Made by a program: the position numbers and the translations under genes. A stretch of DNA of 7,818 bases from contig CALBYO010000042.1 of NCBI GenBank assembly GCA_937889705.1, positions 1 to 7,818 of the forward strand, read 5' to 3'. This stretch comes from an uncultured Bacillota bacterium. GTDB taxonomy: Bacteria; Bacillota; Clostridia; Christensenellales; UBA1242. Shown here one piece after another: positions 1 through 7,818 of this stretch. The notes beneath the pieces are model-generated. The model saw nothing but the letters and a program-made list of their open reading frames with translations, searched no databases and was not told where the DNA came from. The stretch's first letter is position 1. The number at the start of each line of letters is the position of its first letter.

Positions 1-2
1 GC

Positions 3-857
3 GAAAATTTAGATGGAATTTCAAGAAATATTTATGTAAAAGTTATTGAAAAACTTGAAAATGACGATATTTTATTAGAAAAATTAATGCTTTCTAACAA
101 AAATGAAAGTTCTTACGAACAAATTAACAGTGGCGACACGCTACAAATTTTAAAAAATAACAATGCTAAAACAATTGAAAATTTTGATGTTGCATACAAT
201 GAAAGACAAATTAAACTCACAATTAATTGCAATCAAACAGATTTAAAAGTTAAAGCAGTTATTTACACAAAAGACGGCAACAACTGGGTCAGAAATGACT
301 TACTTGTTGCAAATATTGTTCAAAACGGAACATTAACAAATGGTAAATATGAACATATTTTCAAATTTGAATATGCTGGGTTCAATCAAATGAAGGTTGT
401 GTTCACATATCAAATTGGAGAATATACATATTCAACAAATAGCGAATTGTATTTTGAATGCGTGGAAGCGCCAATCAATCTTGCAATAAATAAGGATATT
501 TCAACAAATCAAGAAATAACTATTTATGACCCAACAGAAGGTTATATTGGTAAAAACTTAACATTTGCGGTATATCCACAAAATTGTATTGATTACAATA
601 TTAACTTATTATTAAATGCAAACGCTGATAGTATTTTGAATGTTTTAAATTCAAAAGGAATTAACAAAACAAGAGAAAATGCAAGCGAGTTTGGCTATAC
701 AAGCAAGATTTCTTTGTCCAATAATGAATCAATCAGAATTTCTGCTATCAATGCAGTTGATTTTAAATCTGTTGATGTTGTGGCTGAGATAAGATACACA
801 TTTGAAAATGTAACTTATGTTATAAATTACACAATCAAAGTGAATATCAAGCGCTCG
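3..857 (+). other. N-terminal beta-rich, probably Ig-like region (protein domain)
   Basis: Residues 1-285 of the partial protein show alternating hydrophobic and polar stretches typical of extracellular beta-sandwich domains, with no recognisable active site. Two or three Ig-like units are likely. One covers about residues 60-155 and ends near ELYFEC. Another covers about 160-285, begins with a GKNLTFAVYP strand (Pro codon at base 576) and ends in the strand pair around VTYVINYTIKVNIK. The xVYP strand recurs in later domains of the same protein, which supports a shared fold. Similarity to named Ig-like families is too weak to assign one by eye. The first domain is cut by the window edge. Confidence 0.5.
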
Positions 858-3800
858 CCAACAGCAATGGTTATAACTGATGATAAGTTCGCAGATGGTG
901 AACTCGCAGGAACCGTTACAGAATATACAAAATATATATTTGACTTAAACAGTGGCAAAATTTTGGACGAAAACGGAAATTTGATAGATAATTTCGGTAA
1001 AAACACATTAAAACTTTATGTTTATGCTGAACTTGACGGGATTTTGGAAAGTGGACATGATTTCGTAATTGTTAACAATTTAGGTATTGTTAATGTAGAA
1101 AATACTGAAAACAATGAAATATTAATCACTGCAAAAAGTGTTGGAACTGGCTCGTTCTTTGTTGTTCTAGACAACGGAATGAGAAAATATTTCAGTATTG
1201 AAGTTATTGAGTCGCTTTCAAAATTGGAATTATCTTTCCCAACTCCAACGCAGAACTCAAACATCTATTTAAACAAAAAATCAAGTGAAAGTGGATATTT
1301 ATTTGAAATAATTGCACTTACAGGTGCAAAAATTCCACCAATAGTTGTAAAAAATGGAAATTTAATTTCTTACGACTTTGCTGGTGAAGGTTTTAATTAC
1401 ACAAATGGCTATATCATCGGTCAAGAAGATACAGATGGATTTGTGGAATGTACATTCACTGCAACTCATTATTATTTAGATAGCAACAATGAAAAGCAAG
1501 TAAGAACAACGAAATATAAATTTAAAATTATGTTCTATTCAAGAATTACAAACTTTTCAGTGACTACAAATAAAGGTTCAACAAATTTTGATTTATACAA
1601 TTTAGCGAATGTTGGTTATTATTCAGAACAACTAGCGACTGCAATTATCACAATTAATATTGGGCCAGACGAACTTAGAACATCATTATTAAAAAATATT
1701 AAATGGCAAACAAATGTTGGTTGGGACAGCGACCCAGACATTGATGGCGATATTGTAAAATACTCAAATAAAGTTTTTACATTCACATTTAACACTGCAA
1801 CTGGAACAGGCACAATAATTTGTAATGTTGCAAAAATGTATGAAAATGAAAACGGAGAACTTGTTCCAACAGATTATTTTGATGAAAATGGCAATTTTAG
1901 ACTTGGTAAAGTTGTTTTGACTGCCACAATCGAAAGAGAGCAAGGCGGACAAGAACTAGACAATTTAACAAAGAGTATTCAATTTGATATTTTAAACAAA
2001 ACACCAGTTGAAGAAATTGTTGCGAGTGTTGACAGTATTAATATTGATAGATTTAAAGGCGTAATGTCAATTTTCACAACTGTGTATCCAGTTAGCGCAA
2101 GCAACAAAGAACTCAGAGCAATTTTCATTCCAAATGATTTGAGCTACGCAAATGCAATTCAGTTTAATTGGGTTGGCGACAAGTTGGAAGTAAGTCTTGA
2201 TACAAGGTATCAAAGCGGTCGAGGAATTATCAGACTTATCGCGATTGATAGTTATTCAGATTCCGAAACATTTACAACTTACTTAGATATTCCGCTTGTA
2301 ATTTGCGATGGTAGTGAAGAATATCCATTCCAAATTATGTCGGAAAAAGATTTAAGCATAATGATTGAAACTAACTTTGAAAAGAACTATAACATTATTG
2401 GAACGATTGATATTTCAAAATTTGTTGATAGCGAAAACAAGTGCCTTTGGGAATATTCAAAATATGTTTTAAAAGGTAAAATCAAAGGAATAAATAATGC
2501 TTGCTTTACAGGAATTGAAATTTCAAGCAAATCAAATTCAAATTTTTACGGATTGTTTGCTGGAATTGGCGAAAATGCAAGCATTGAGAATGTCAAATTT
2601 GAAGGTAAAATCAATTTAGATTTATCTTCGGAAGATGCATTAACAGAATATCAAGAAATAAGTATAGGTTTGGTTGCTGGCTATAACAAAGGTATCTTAA
2701 AAAATATATATGTTCTTATGAACACATCTTCATTAAGGGCAAATTATGGATACAAAATCAATCTTGGTTGCGTAGTTGGCACAAACGAAAATGAAATTAT
2801 AATTGACTCAAATGCAAACTATAACAGACTTGTAAATTTTGAAAAAGATGCTTCATTTACAATTATAGATTGTTCCCCAGACAATGATGCAACTCATACA
2901 TTGTTTGTGGGCGGTGTTGCGGGCAAAAACACTTGGATAATAACATGCAGTATTCAAAGCAACACAATGCTTGTTTATATCAATTTTGTATTGAAATACG
3001 AATGGACAGGCACAGGCGCTGGAAAATCACATCGCTTAGGTGACCATGAAGCAATCGGCGGCATTGCAGGATTGTCTGAGTATCCTGAAACAACGACAAC
3101 AATTCTTGGTATTTCAGGAATGACTGTTGAAGGACAAATCGTTGCTGGAAAAATGTTGAACAATAAATTTATCGGACATTTTAATAATGTTGGTGGATTA
3201 GTTGGTGAAAACTCACTTAATATAACAAATTGCGTATCGCAAGTTGTTGTTAAGGGCAGAGAAAATGTCGGCGGCGGCGTTGGATTTAACAACGGCGGAA
3301 GCCTTTCAGAAATCAAAATTCAAGCGCTTGAAAAAGGCGATTTAACATTGGTTGTTGGTAATAATAATGTTGGCGGGATTGTTGGACAATTCGCAGACGG
3401 CAGCATTGAGAAATCAACATTCATAACTTATATTTCTAAACCATTTGACGCAACAAATTATTTGGGTGATATAGTTGTTTATGACACGGCGATTTCATCA
3501 CAAGGAGTTCATGCTGGCAGAATTGTAGGTTTACTAAATAACAATATAAGGAATATAAATTATGTTGTTGCGATTGCAAATTTAAAAGCAGATTGCGAAA
3601 TAAACTTGCCAATTAATGTTGTAAGCACAGAAAATATTGTAATTTATGGTAAAAATAACATATTTAACATAACAAGTGATGCAAATTTCATCAATGATAA
3701 TTTCTTAATGAAATTAGTAAATGAGCAATCTAGCGGACTTAAATTAAGTGGAATTTCAAATATAAATAATTTCATTGAAAAAATTATTGAGTATGAAAAT

Positions 3801-6800
3801 TGGGCTAAAACAAATAACAAAGAAATTTTGACATCATTTATTGTTTTGCCACCAACAAGAATTGACCAAAACTTAACCGAAGCGGGTAAAAAACAACAAT
3901 TAGCAACAAAAACTGGCGATGAATTAATTTTCTATTTAAAATTGTATCAAAAATCAGATGGCTCTCTTGAAGGATTTAGTTCGTTAAATGAATATGAAAT
4001 TGAAACATACATAACTGTAAAAGCAAATTCAAACACAAACTTGGTATTTACATCTGGTGACGAAAGCGTGCTTTTGATTGAAGATGGAAAATTTAAAGTT
4101 TTGAGAACTGGGCTTGTAAAAGTTACTGTAACTAGCGAATTTAACACTTCACTTTCAAAACAATTTTATGTCTATGTTGTCAGATATGTTGACGATTTCA
4201 CGTCATTTAGAAAACCAGATAGAGAATCAAGCGAATTAACATCTGGAACATACGAAGTGTTGAACAAAGACACAAGTTACATGATGTATTTCAAATACTT
4301 AAACAAATACAATGTAAATGATTATTATGAAAGTCAAGAAATTTTAGTTGCTATAAGAGTTGACGGAAGAATTATTTTTGCAACAGGCGAAACAGACAGC
4401 GTTACAGGTTTGAGATTTACAAGAATTTCAAACGAAGCATATCAACTTACTGCAACTAAATTGCAATCAGAATTTAAAGAAATTTCATTCATTTACTACT
4501 TTGAAACAAAAATCGGCGATGATGTTTATAACAGAATTGCTGAAATTGAGGGCGTAGATTATATTAACTTTAAGTATAAGGTCATAAATGAAACAACAAA
4601 AATTAGCGTTTCGGATCCTGACATTGATGTTATGCCTTTCTACGAACCACAAGTTGATGTTGAATTAGTTTCCGAAAACGAAAATGAAACAATAACAATA
4701 TTGTCATATTTAGTTTCAAAAGATGGCACATTAAGTGCAGCGTTAAACTTCAATTATAAAGTTTGGGTAAATAATCAACTTCAAAATTCAAATGAATTTA
4801 AAATAAATGCAAGAAATTACAAAACATTTAGAATTCAATTCTATTTGGAAGAAAATGCAAGAGAAATTGACAGCGAATTGACTTTCAAAATTGTTATTAG
4901 AACATCTAACAATTTGGAAACGAGCATTTTAGTTAATTTCAAACCACAAAAACCGAATGATATAACAGTTGATTTGTATCCAGAAAAGAGCAATATGAAT
5001 GACGAAGTTGTTTCAATTCCGAATGACGAAATGTTCTCATATATTGCTTCAAATAAAATCGTACCTGGAACAAATTCACTTCTTGAATTTATCATTTTCC
5101 CAGCGTATTCAAATTATGATTACATTTTAATTAAGAATTTCGCAAGCAACGAATATAAACTCGTGTTTGAATTGTATGACAGAGCAACAAACAAAGCAGT
5201 CTTAGGCTCACAAGATGTTGACGGCGGAATTAAAGTTTTGAAATCTGCTATCAAAAATGGCTGCTTTGGAATAAGAATTTTCTTAGATTCAAGAATTACT
5301 GATTTCTCAACAGTTTCGATTGAAATAGATGTCATAAAAGACGAAAAGTCATTGCTTGACAAAAAAGTGACAAAAACTTTCTATGTTGAACAAATGCCAG
5401 GCGTTAAAGTTGAAGTTGATGGCGTTAAGAGTGGAAACACTGCTGAGGATCCATTAAGGCTTGCACTTGGACTTGACTACGACATGGAATTGATAGTCAA
5501 AGGCTACTCAGACGGCGTTTTAACTTTTGATCAAGCATCAAGCACATATAGCGATGGCGAATTAAGGTTTGTTTTATCAGATGCTAAATTGGCAACGATT
5601 GTTAAAAATTCAGATGGAACATATTCGCTGAAAATTAACAAAAACGCAACTGGAAGACTTGTCATAACAACCTATGGTGAACAACTCACAACAACAGGTG
5701 TGAAAAAGAGTGATGAAGTTTCATTGTATATTGATATTGTTGAGTTTGTTATAAAACAATCAATAAATGGCGGAATTATAAAAGAAATTGACAACGGCGT
5801 TATATATTCCGCAGTTGGAAACACATACACTTTTGAAGCGACATTGAATGACCAAATTTTGATTTATGACAAAACAAACGCACAAATTATTGAAAAAGTT
5901 CAACAATTTATTAAAGATTTATCAAGTTATTCAATAAATGGACATTCATGGTTTGTTAAAGATGTAAATCAAGTGTATTATGGTTGGTCACAAATTACAC
6001 AAGATAGTTTTGGCAGATATGCAGAATTATCAAACAACGCTTATGAAGTAAGAGTTGAAAACAACAAGGTAAAAATTGTTTTCAAGAAAGTTCAAAGCGA
6101 AAGCAATCCAACACTTCTCTTTAAGTTTGAAAGAAGTTATTACTATGATAATGGTCAGCCAAGAGTTGGTAGACCTGCAAGTGGACAATATTTCACACTT
6201 ATGGAAGAATTTGTTTTTGATATTGCTGAAAAAACAAATATAAGAAATCCATATCCAATTTATACCGCGGAAGAATTTTTGAATATGCGTGAAGGCAATT
6301 ATTACATTTTGATGAATGATATTGAATTGCCAAAAGATTTCACTCCGATTACAACAAATATCGGCGGCTTTGATGGAAATAACTACAATATTAAAATGGC
6401 GGCGGGTGCGTTGGAATATAGCAACGCTGGCAACAATCAACAATTCAATTTCGGTCTATTTGAAACAATTTCAGAAGGTGCGCTTATTGCAAATGTTAGA
6501 TTGTATATTGAAGGTGAAATAACTATTGATTTAACAAGTTATCCATCAATAAATTTTGGACTTATTGCAGCGTATAACTATGGAACAATAACAAACTGCG
6601 CGGTCGTTGGCTCAACTTATGCGCATATAATCATCAATGTAAACGACACTGTTAATAGTTCAGACGAACCAAGCCACATTGTAGCAGGATTTGTTGCAAC
6701 AAACGGCTCAACTGGCGCGATTTCAAATTCACGAGTTGAAGTTTCAATTACTTCAAAAGGAAATATTGCAGGATTTGTATATTCAAACTCAGGCACAATA

Positions 6801-7817
6801 GCATCATCGTATGTTTATGGTTCAGTTATTAACAATACTGTTTCCACAACATCAAAAACTGCGGGCTTTGTTGGAATAAACGAATACGGCGGATTGGTAT
6901 TTACAAGTTATATCGCTGGCGACTATGTCGACAATCATCAATTCTCAACAAGCACAAGCAAAGTTGTTTACACAGCACATAGAGTTGGTGCATTCGTATA
7001 CACTAACAGCGGCAAAATTTCAAATTGCTATGCAAATATACCAGTAAGTTCGGCAGCGAGCCGTGCAAGTGGATTTGCATATATAAACGAAAAGAATGGT
7101 GAAATTGAGTATAGTTATTCGTCATGTTTAATGGCAAGTAACAGAAACTCACACACATCGTTTGTTGGAAGGTCAGCGGAAGCGTTGCTTAATCGCGGAA
7201 CAATCACAGAATGTTTTGCTCTTGAAGATGCGGTTTTAAATATCAGCATTAGAAATGATAATGAAGTTAAAAATGAAGTTAAAGTTGAGTTTGCTAACTC
7301 CAAACTTGGTTCAAACGACAACATTTCTGGCTTAACAATTCTAAGGGCAACATTTAAAGAAATCTATAATGATAATAATGATCAAAATCAATATTATTAT
7401 TACAATGATAATGGAACAAAACAAAAAATTTGCCCAATAGGACAAACTCCAAGAATTTATAACAATTCGGACTTTGTAAAATGGTCAAACGAAAAACTTG
7501 CAGATCCTGAAACATTTGCAAAATTTGCGTTATCTAATGACAGCACAAACACAAACGGCGTTTGGTTCTTTGCAAAAGCATCAACCGAACAATCGTATGT
7601 AAATGACGGCAAATATTTGGTATTAAAAACTGGTCGTCCAGAACTTGTTTCTCCAAATTTGATAGTGACCGGACATCAAACATTCTCACATACTTCGCTT
7701 GACGAAACAACTGGCGAAACAATTTACCACTATATAAGTGCAGAAAATTTGGGCGGATTACATAATCCATACATCATTTCATCGGTTGACGACTTAGAAT
7801 TGATTGCAGAGAACAAA
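3..7817 (+). CDS. Giant modular surface protein with Ig-like arrays and GLUG repeat modules (partial at both ends)
   Basis: Frame 3 runs open across the whole window, giving 2605 codons with no start or stop, so the gene continues on both sides. The other forward frames hit stops within the first 50 bases. Ig-like, beta-rich segments cover residues about 1-769. A GLUG module follows at about 774-1284, a second Ig-like array at about 1285-2081, a second GLUG module at about 2082-2551, and the header of a third at 2588-2605. Such combinations are known from large secreted or wall-attached proteins of Gram-positive bacteria, where they act as stalks or adhesins; that role is inferred here. The sequence is rich in Asn and Thr, poor in Cys, and has no transmembrane segment or enzymatic motif. 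A signal peptide and anchor, if present, must lie outside the window. Codon use is uniform throughout (AGA for Arg, ACA for Thr, CCA for Pro), so the region looks like one gene with one history. Trp is TGG and there is no in-frame TGA, so the standard code applies. The exact family is not recognised. Confidence 0.95.
858..1214 (+). other. Ig-like domain, Big_2-type (protein domain)
   Basis: Residues about 286-404 have the layout of a bacterial Ig-like group 2 domain. After an opening strand (TAMVITDD) and a long middle section, the second half carries the usual ending: a short strand with VNVEN, then ILITAKSVGTGSFFVVLDNG, then a closing strand FSIEVIES. In Big_2 domains this corresponds to the value-of-variable strand, the 'G-T-x-x-hydrophobic' turn and the final strand. 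The insert between the first strand and this signature is longer than in a minimal domain of about 80 residues. Big_2-type domains serve as spacers or adhesion units on surface proteins; no ligand can be inferred. Confidence 0.6.
1215..2006 (+). other. Degenerate Ig-like tandem region, about two domains (protein domain)
   Basis: Residues about 405-668 probably hold two more beta-sandwich units. The first runs to about residue 515 and ends in the strand KYKFKIMFYS. The second starts at about residue 516 with ITNFSVTTNKG and ends with the strand KSIQFDILNK just before the next clear domain. Between them lie an acidic loop rich in Asp near residues 573-582 (WDSDPDIDGD) and a Gly/Thr strand TATGTGTIICNV. 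The Asp cluster could bind calcium, as loops in some extracellular domains do, but it does not match a standard EF-hand or RTX motif, so this is only a possibility. Domain family is unassigned. Confidence 0.4.
2007..2309 (+). other. Ig-like domain preceding the first GLUG module (Big_2-type)
   Basis: Residues about 669-769 form a unit of about 100 residues, the usual Big_2 size. The order matches the family: an opening strand (VEEIVASVDSINI), then a strand ending in Tyr-Pro (TTVYPVSASNKEL, comparable to the 'v.P..At.k' stretch of Big_2 domains), then FNWVGDKLEVSLD, a Gly turn at SGRGIIRLIAIDS, and a final strand YLDIPLVICDG. The next module header begins four residues later, so this domain directly abuts the GLUG region. 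Confidence 0.6.
2322..2540 (+). other. Header of GLUG module 1
   Basis: Residues 774-787 read YPFQIMSEKDLSIM, the first of three copies in this protein of a header that commonly precedes GLUG repeats (Pro-aromatic-x-Ile-x-Ser/Thr-x-x-acidic-Leu/Phe). It is followed by NYNIIGTIDIS, equivalent to the 'YyxLtnDIdls' stretch, and by LKGKIKGIN, which stands where a more canonical F-D-G-N motif sits in module 2. This copy is the most diverged of the three. Its position marks the boundary between the Ig-like array and the repeat module. Confidence 0.65.
2541..3620 (+). repeat. GLUG-type protein repeats, block 1 (nine degenerate copies)
   Basis: Nine copies of a degenerate G-[GR]-[LIV]-[VAF]-[GA]-x-N type motif can be read. 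The central hydrophobic codon lies at bases 2553, 2670, 2772, 2916, 3063, 3198, 3276, 3378 and 3522, giving repeat lengths of 39, 34, 48, 49, 45, 26, 34 and 48 residues. The best copies are VGGLVGENSLNITNC, VGGGVGFNNGGSLSEI and VGGIVGQFADGSIEKS; weaker ones are LGCVVGTNENEII and AGRIVGLLNNNIRNI. Most are followed by an 'I-x-N/K' strand, as in the GLUG family (Pfam Glug), known from the Streptococcus IgA peptidase region and other surface proteins and thought to form a beta-helix-like solenoid. The DNA copies differ strongly, so the repeats are old. Role beyond structure is unknown. Confidence 0.75.
3621..3854 (+). other. Closing segment of GLUG module 1
   Basis: After the last repeat, residues about 1207-1284 lose the glycine pattern and become Asn- and Ile-rich, including IISNINNFIEK-like helix-prone sequence and a single Trp (YENWAKTNNKE), then end in SFIVLPP. 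A Trp-containing tail ending in a Pro is usual after GLUG blocks, and module 2 has a comparable one ending at base 7655. The LPPTR at the end resembles a sortase motif only superficially, because the reading frame continues for more than 1300 residues. Confidence 0.45.
3855..4184 (+). other. Ig-like domain after GLUG module 1 (Big_2-type)
   Basis: Residues about 1285-1394 contain one of the clearest Ig-like units. A first strand KTGDELIFYLKLYQ is followed by IETYITVKAN, LVFTSGDESVLLIEDGKF, the Gly turn KVLRTGLVKVTVTS, and the closing strand QFYVYVVRY. The order 'variable strand, DGKF, G-x-V-K-V-T-V, final strand' is typical of Big_2 and related bacterial Ig-like domains. It starts the inter-module array of about 800 residues. 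Function is structural or adhesive by inference. Confidence 0.65.
4185..5402 (+). other. Inter-module beta-rich region, about three Ig-like domains (protein domain)
   Basis: Residues about 1395-1800 form a run of beta-rich units without a clear family match. Probable boundaries are 4221-4619, 4620-4985 and 4986-5402. The first has paired Tyr-rich strands (SYMMYFKYLNKY, SFIYYFETKIGDD). The second ends in TSILVNFKPQ and is followed by DITVDLYP. The third has a strand LLEFIIFPAYSN (Pro codon at base 5100) that resembles the xVYP strands at bases 576 and 2088, and ends in TKTFYVEQMPG. The spacing of about 120-140 residues per unit is larger than a minimal Ig domain. No catalytic, metal-binding or membrane feature is visible. 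Confidence 0.4.
5403..5747 (+). other. Ig-like domain, Big_2-type (protein domain)
   Basis: Residues about 1801-1915 show a good bacterial Ig-like pattern: opening strand VKVEVDGVKSG, a strand around MELIVKGYSDG, then LRFVLSDAKLATIVKNSDGT, the Gly turn NATGRLVITTYGE, and the closing strand VSLYIDIVEF. The 'S-D-x-x-L-A-T-I-V-x-x-x-D-G' stretch followed by 'G-R-L-V-I-T-T' is the signature part of Big_2-like domains. It lies between weaker Ig-like units and the second GLUG module. Confidence 0.6.
5748..6245 (+). other. Beta-rich linker domain before GLUG module 2, family not recognised
   Basis: Residues about 1916-2081 follow the last clear Ig-like unit. They begin with a Gly/Ile stretch (SINGGIIKEIDNG), continue with YTFEATLNDQ, a possible short helix (IIEKVQQFIKDLSSY), and an aromatic-rich part with two Trp residues (HSWFVKD, YGWSQI). 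They end with FKFERSYYYDNGQPRVGR, just before the second module header. The aromatic content is higher than in the neighbouring Ig-like units, so this may be a distinct fold. No known family is recognised. Confidence 0.35.
6246..6443 (+). other. Header of GLUG module 2
   Basis: Residues 2082-2095 read NPYPIYTAEEFLNM, followed by NYYILMNDIELP, TPITTNIGG and FDGNNYNI (residues 2123-2130). This is the standard lead-in to GLUG repeats: 'NPY.I.t...L', 'YY.L..DI.L', then a 'F-D-G-N-x-Y-x-I' turn. It is the best preserved of the three headers in the window and gives strong support for assigning the following repeats to the GLUG family. Confidence 0.8.
6444..7232 (+). repeat. GLUG-type protein repeats, block 2 (eight copies, Phe variant)
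   Basis: Eight repeats are visible, with the central hydrophobic codon at bases 6456, 6561, 6690, 6774, 6867, 6993, 7074 and 7161, giving periods of 35, 43, 28, 31, 42, 27 and 29 residues. Typical copies are VAGFVATNGSTGAISNS, IAGFVYSNSGTIASSYVYG, TAGFVGINEYGG and VGAFVYTNSGKISNCYA. Each pairs the Gly-Phe-Val strand with an 'x-G-x-I-x-x-S/C' strand, the layout of the GLUG family. Compared with block 1, the central Leu/Ile is replaced by Phe in six copies (bases 6690 to 7161), and the Gly after Val by Ala, Tyr or another residue in most. The block probably forms a regular beta-solenoid; any ligand is unknown. Confidence 0.8.
7260..7283 (+). repeat. 12-bp perfect tandem duplication (two copies)
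   Basis: The unit aatgaagttaaa occurs twice in a row without mismatch, in frame, encoding NEVK-NEVK within the giant protein. It lies in the charged linker just after the last GLUG repeat of block 2. It adds four residues without changing the frame, as expected for slippage in a flexible linker. Confidence 0.85.
7365..7415 (+). repeat. Low-complexity Asn/Asp/Tyr linker
   Basis: Residues 2455-2471 read YNDNNDQNQYYYYNDNG, a low-complexity stretch of Asn, Asp, Gln and four consecutive Tyr. It is likely a flexible loop or linker within the closing segment of GLUG module 2. The underlying DNA is a run of gat/aat and tat codons, prone to slippage. Confidence 0.75.
7764..7817 (+). other. Header of GLUG module 3 (cut by window end)
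   Basis: Residues 2588-2605 read NPYIISSVDDLELIAENK. The first 14 residues line up without gaps with the two earlier headers (NPYPIYTAEEFLNM and YPFQIMSEKDLSIM). A third GLUG repeat module is therefore predicted to begin at the window end and to continue downstream. This also shows that the protein is substantially longer than the part seen. Confidence 0.7.
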
Positions 7818-7818
7818 A

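Larger units (their letters stand above)
7233..7655 (+). other. Closing segment of GLUG module 2
   Basis: Residues about 2411-2551 end the second module. A small duplicated NEVK and a Tyr/Asn-rich linker come first, then a part with two Trp residues (FVKWSNEK and GVWFFAKA) and a final KYLVLKTGRPELVSP. A Trp-x-aromatic strand followed by 'G-x-P-x-L' is the usual end of GLUG modules in surface proteins, where it reads like 'W......GYPYL'. The next header begins only about 36 residues downstream, so no Ig-like domain separates modules 2 and 3. Confidence 0.6.

Noticed and set aside
2975..3316. Antisense ORF of 113 codons, rich in Pro and Thr
   Set aside because: The Pro/Thr composition is the complement of the Gly/Val-rich GLUG codons on the + strand, so it is a shadow of the repeats.
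3846..3860. LPPTR as a possible sortase (LPxTG-like) anchor
   Set aside because: It has Arg instead of Gly, no hydrophobic segment or charged tail follows, and the frame continues for over 1300 residues.
6030..6443. Antisense ORF of 137 codons
   Set aside because: It lies wholly opposite the giant gene, has no recognisable domain and no supporting upstream signals. Its openness follows from the codon bias of the + strand gene.
6316..6522. Forward ORF of 68 codons in another frame
   Set aside because: It overlaps the best conserved part of GLUG module 2 in frame 3, and its product resembles no known family.
2541..7232. Recent DNA-level duplication of the two GLUG blocks, or a CRISPR-like array
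   Set aside because: The similarity is at protein level only. Repeat periods vary from 26 to 49 residues and no constant DNA repeat unit is present.
3..7817. Mycoplasma-type genetic code (TGA as Trp)
   Set aside because: Trp is encoded by TGG throughout and no in-frame TGA was found, so the standard code explains the frame.

Overview
The whole window lies inside one protein-coding gene. Reading frame 3 of the + strand is open without a stop from base 3 to base 7817 (2605 codons), and it has neither a credible start nor a stop inside the window. No intergenic DNA, promoter, terminator, RNA gene, insertion sequence or CRISPR array is visible. Residue n of the partial protein starts at base 3n.

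The protein reads as a giant, repetitive, secreted or surface-exposed protein. It is rich in Asn, Thr, Ser, Ile, Val and Glu, poor in Cys, has no long hydrophobic segment, and is built from beta-rich modules. Region by region: (1) bases 3-2309, an array of Ig-like (Big_2-type or more degenerate) domains; (2) bases 2322-3854, a first GLUG-type repeat module with a header motif, nine degenerate GLUG repeats and a closing segment; (3) bases 3855-6245, a second Ig-like array; (4) bases 6246-7655, a second GLUG module with the same header type, eight repeats of a Phe-substituted variant and a closing segment; (5) bases 7764-7817, the header of a third GLUG module, cut by the window edge. The order is therefore Ig array, GLUG, Ig array, GLUG, GLUG (start).

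The organism is probably a low-GC bacterium of the Firmicutes/Bacillota type. The DNA is AT-rich (about one third G+C by eye), Arg is almost always AGA, Thr mostly ACA and Pro mostly CCA. Trp is TGG and no in-frame TGA occurs, so nothing suggests the mycoplasma code. Uncultured gut Clostridia or RF39-like lineages would fit, but this is inference from composition and architecture only.

The likely role is adhesion, or an extended stalk on the cell surface. No catalytic domain, signal peptide, sortase motif or other anchor is visible, so the function cannot be settled from this window. The ORFs in other frames, including 113- and 137-codon antisense ones, are shadows of this gene.
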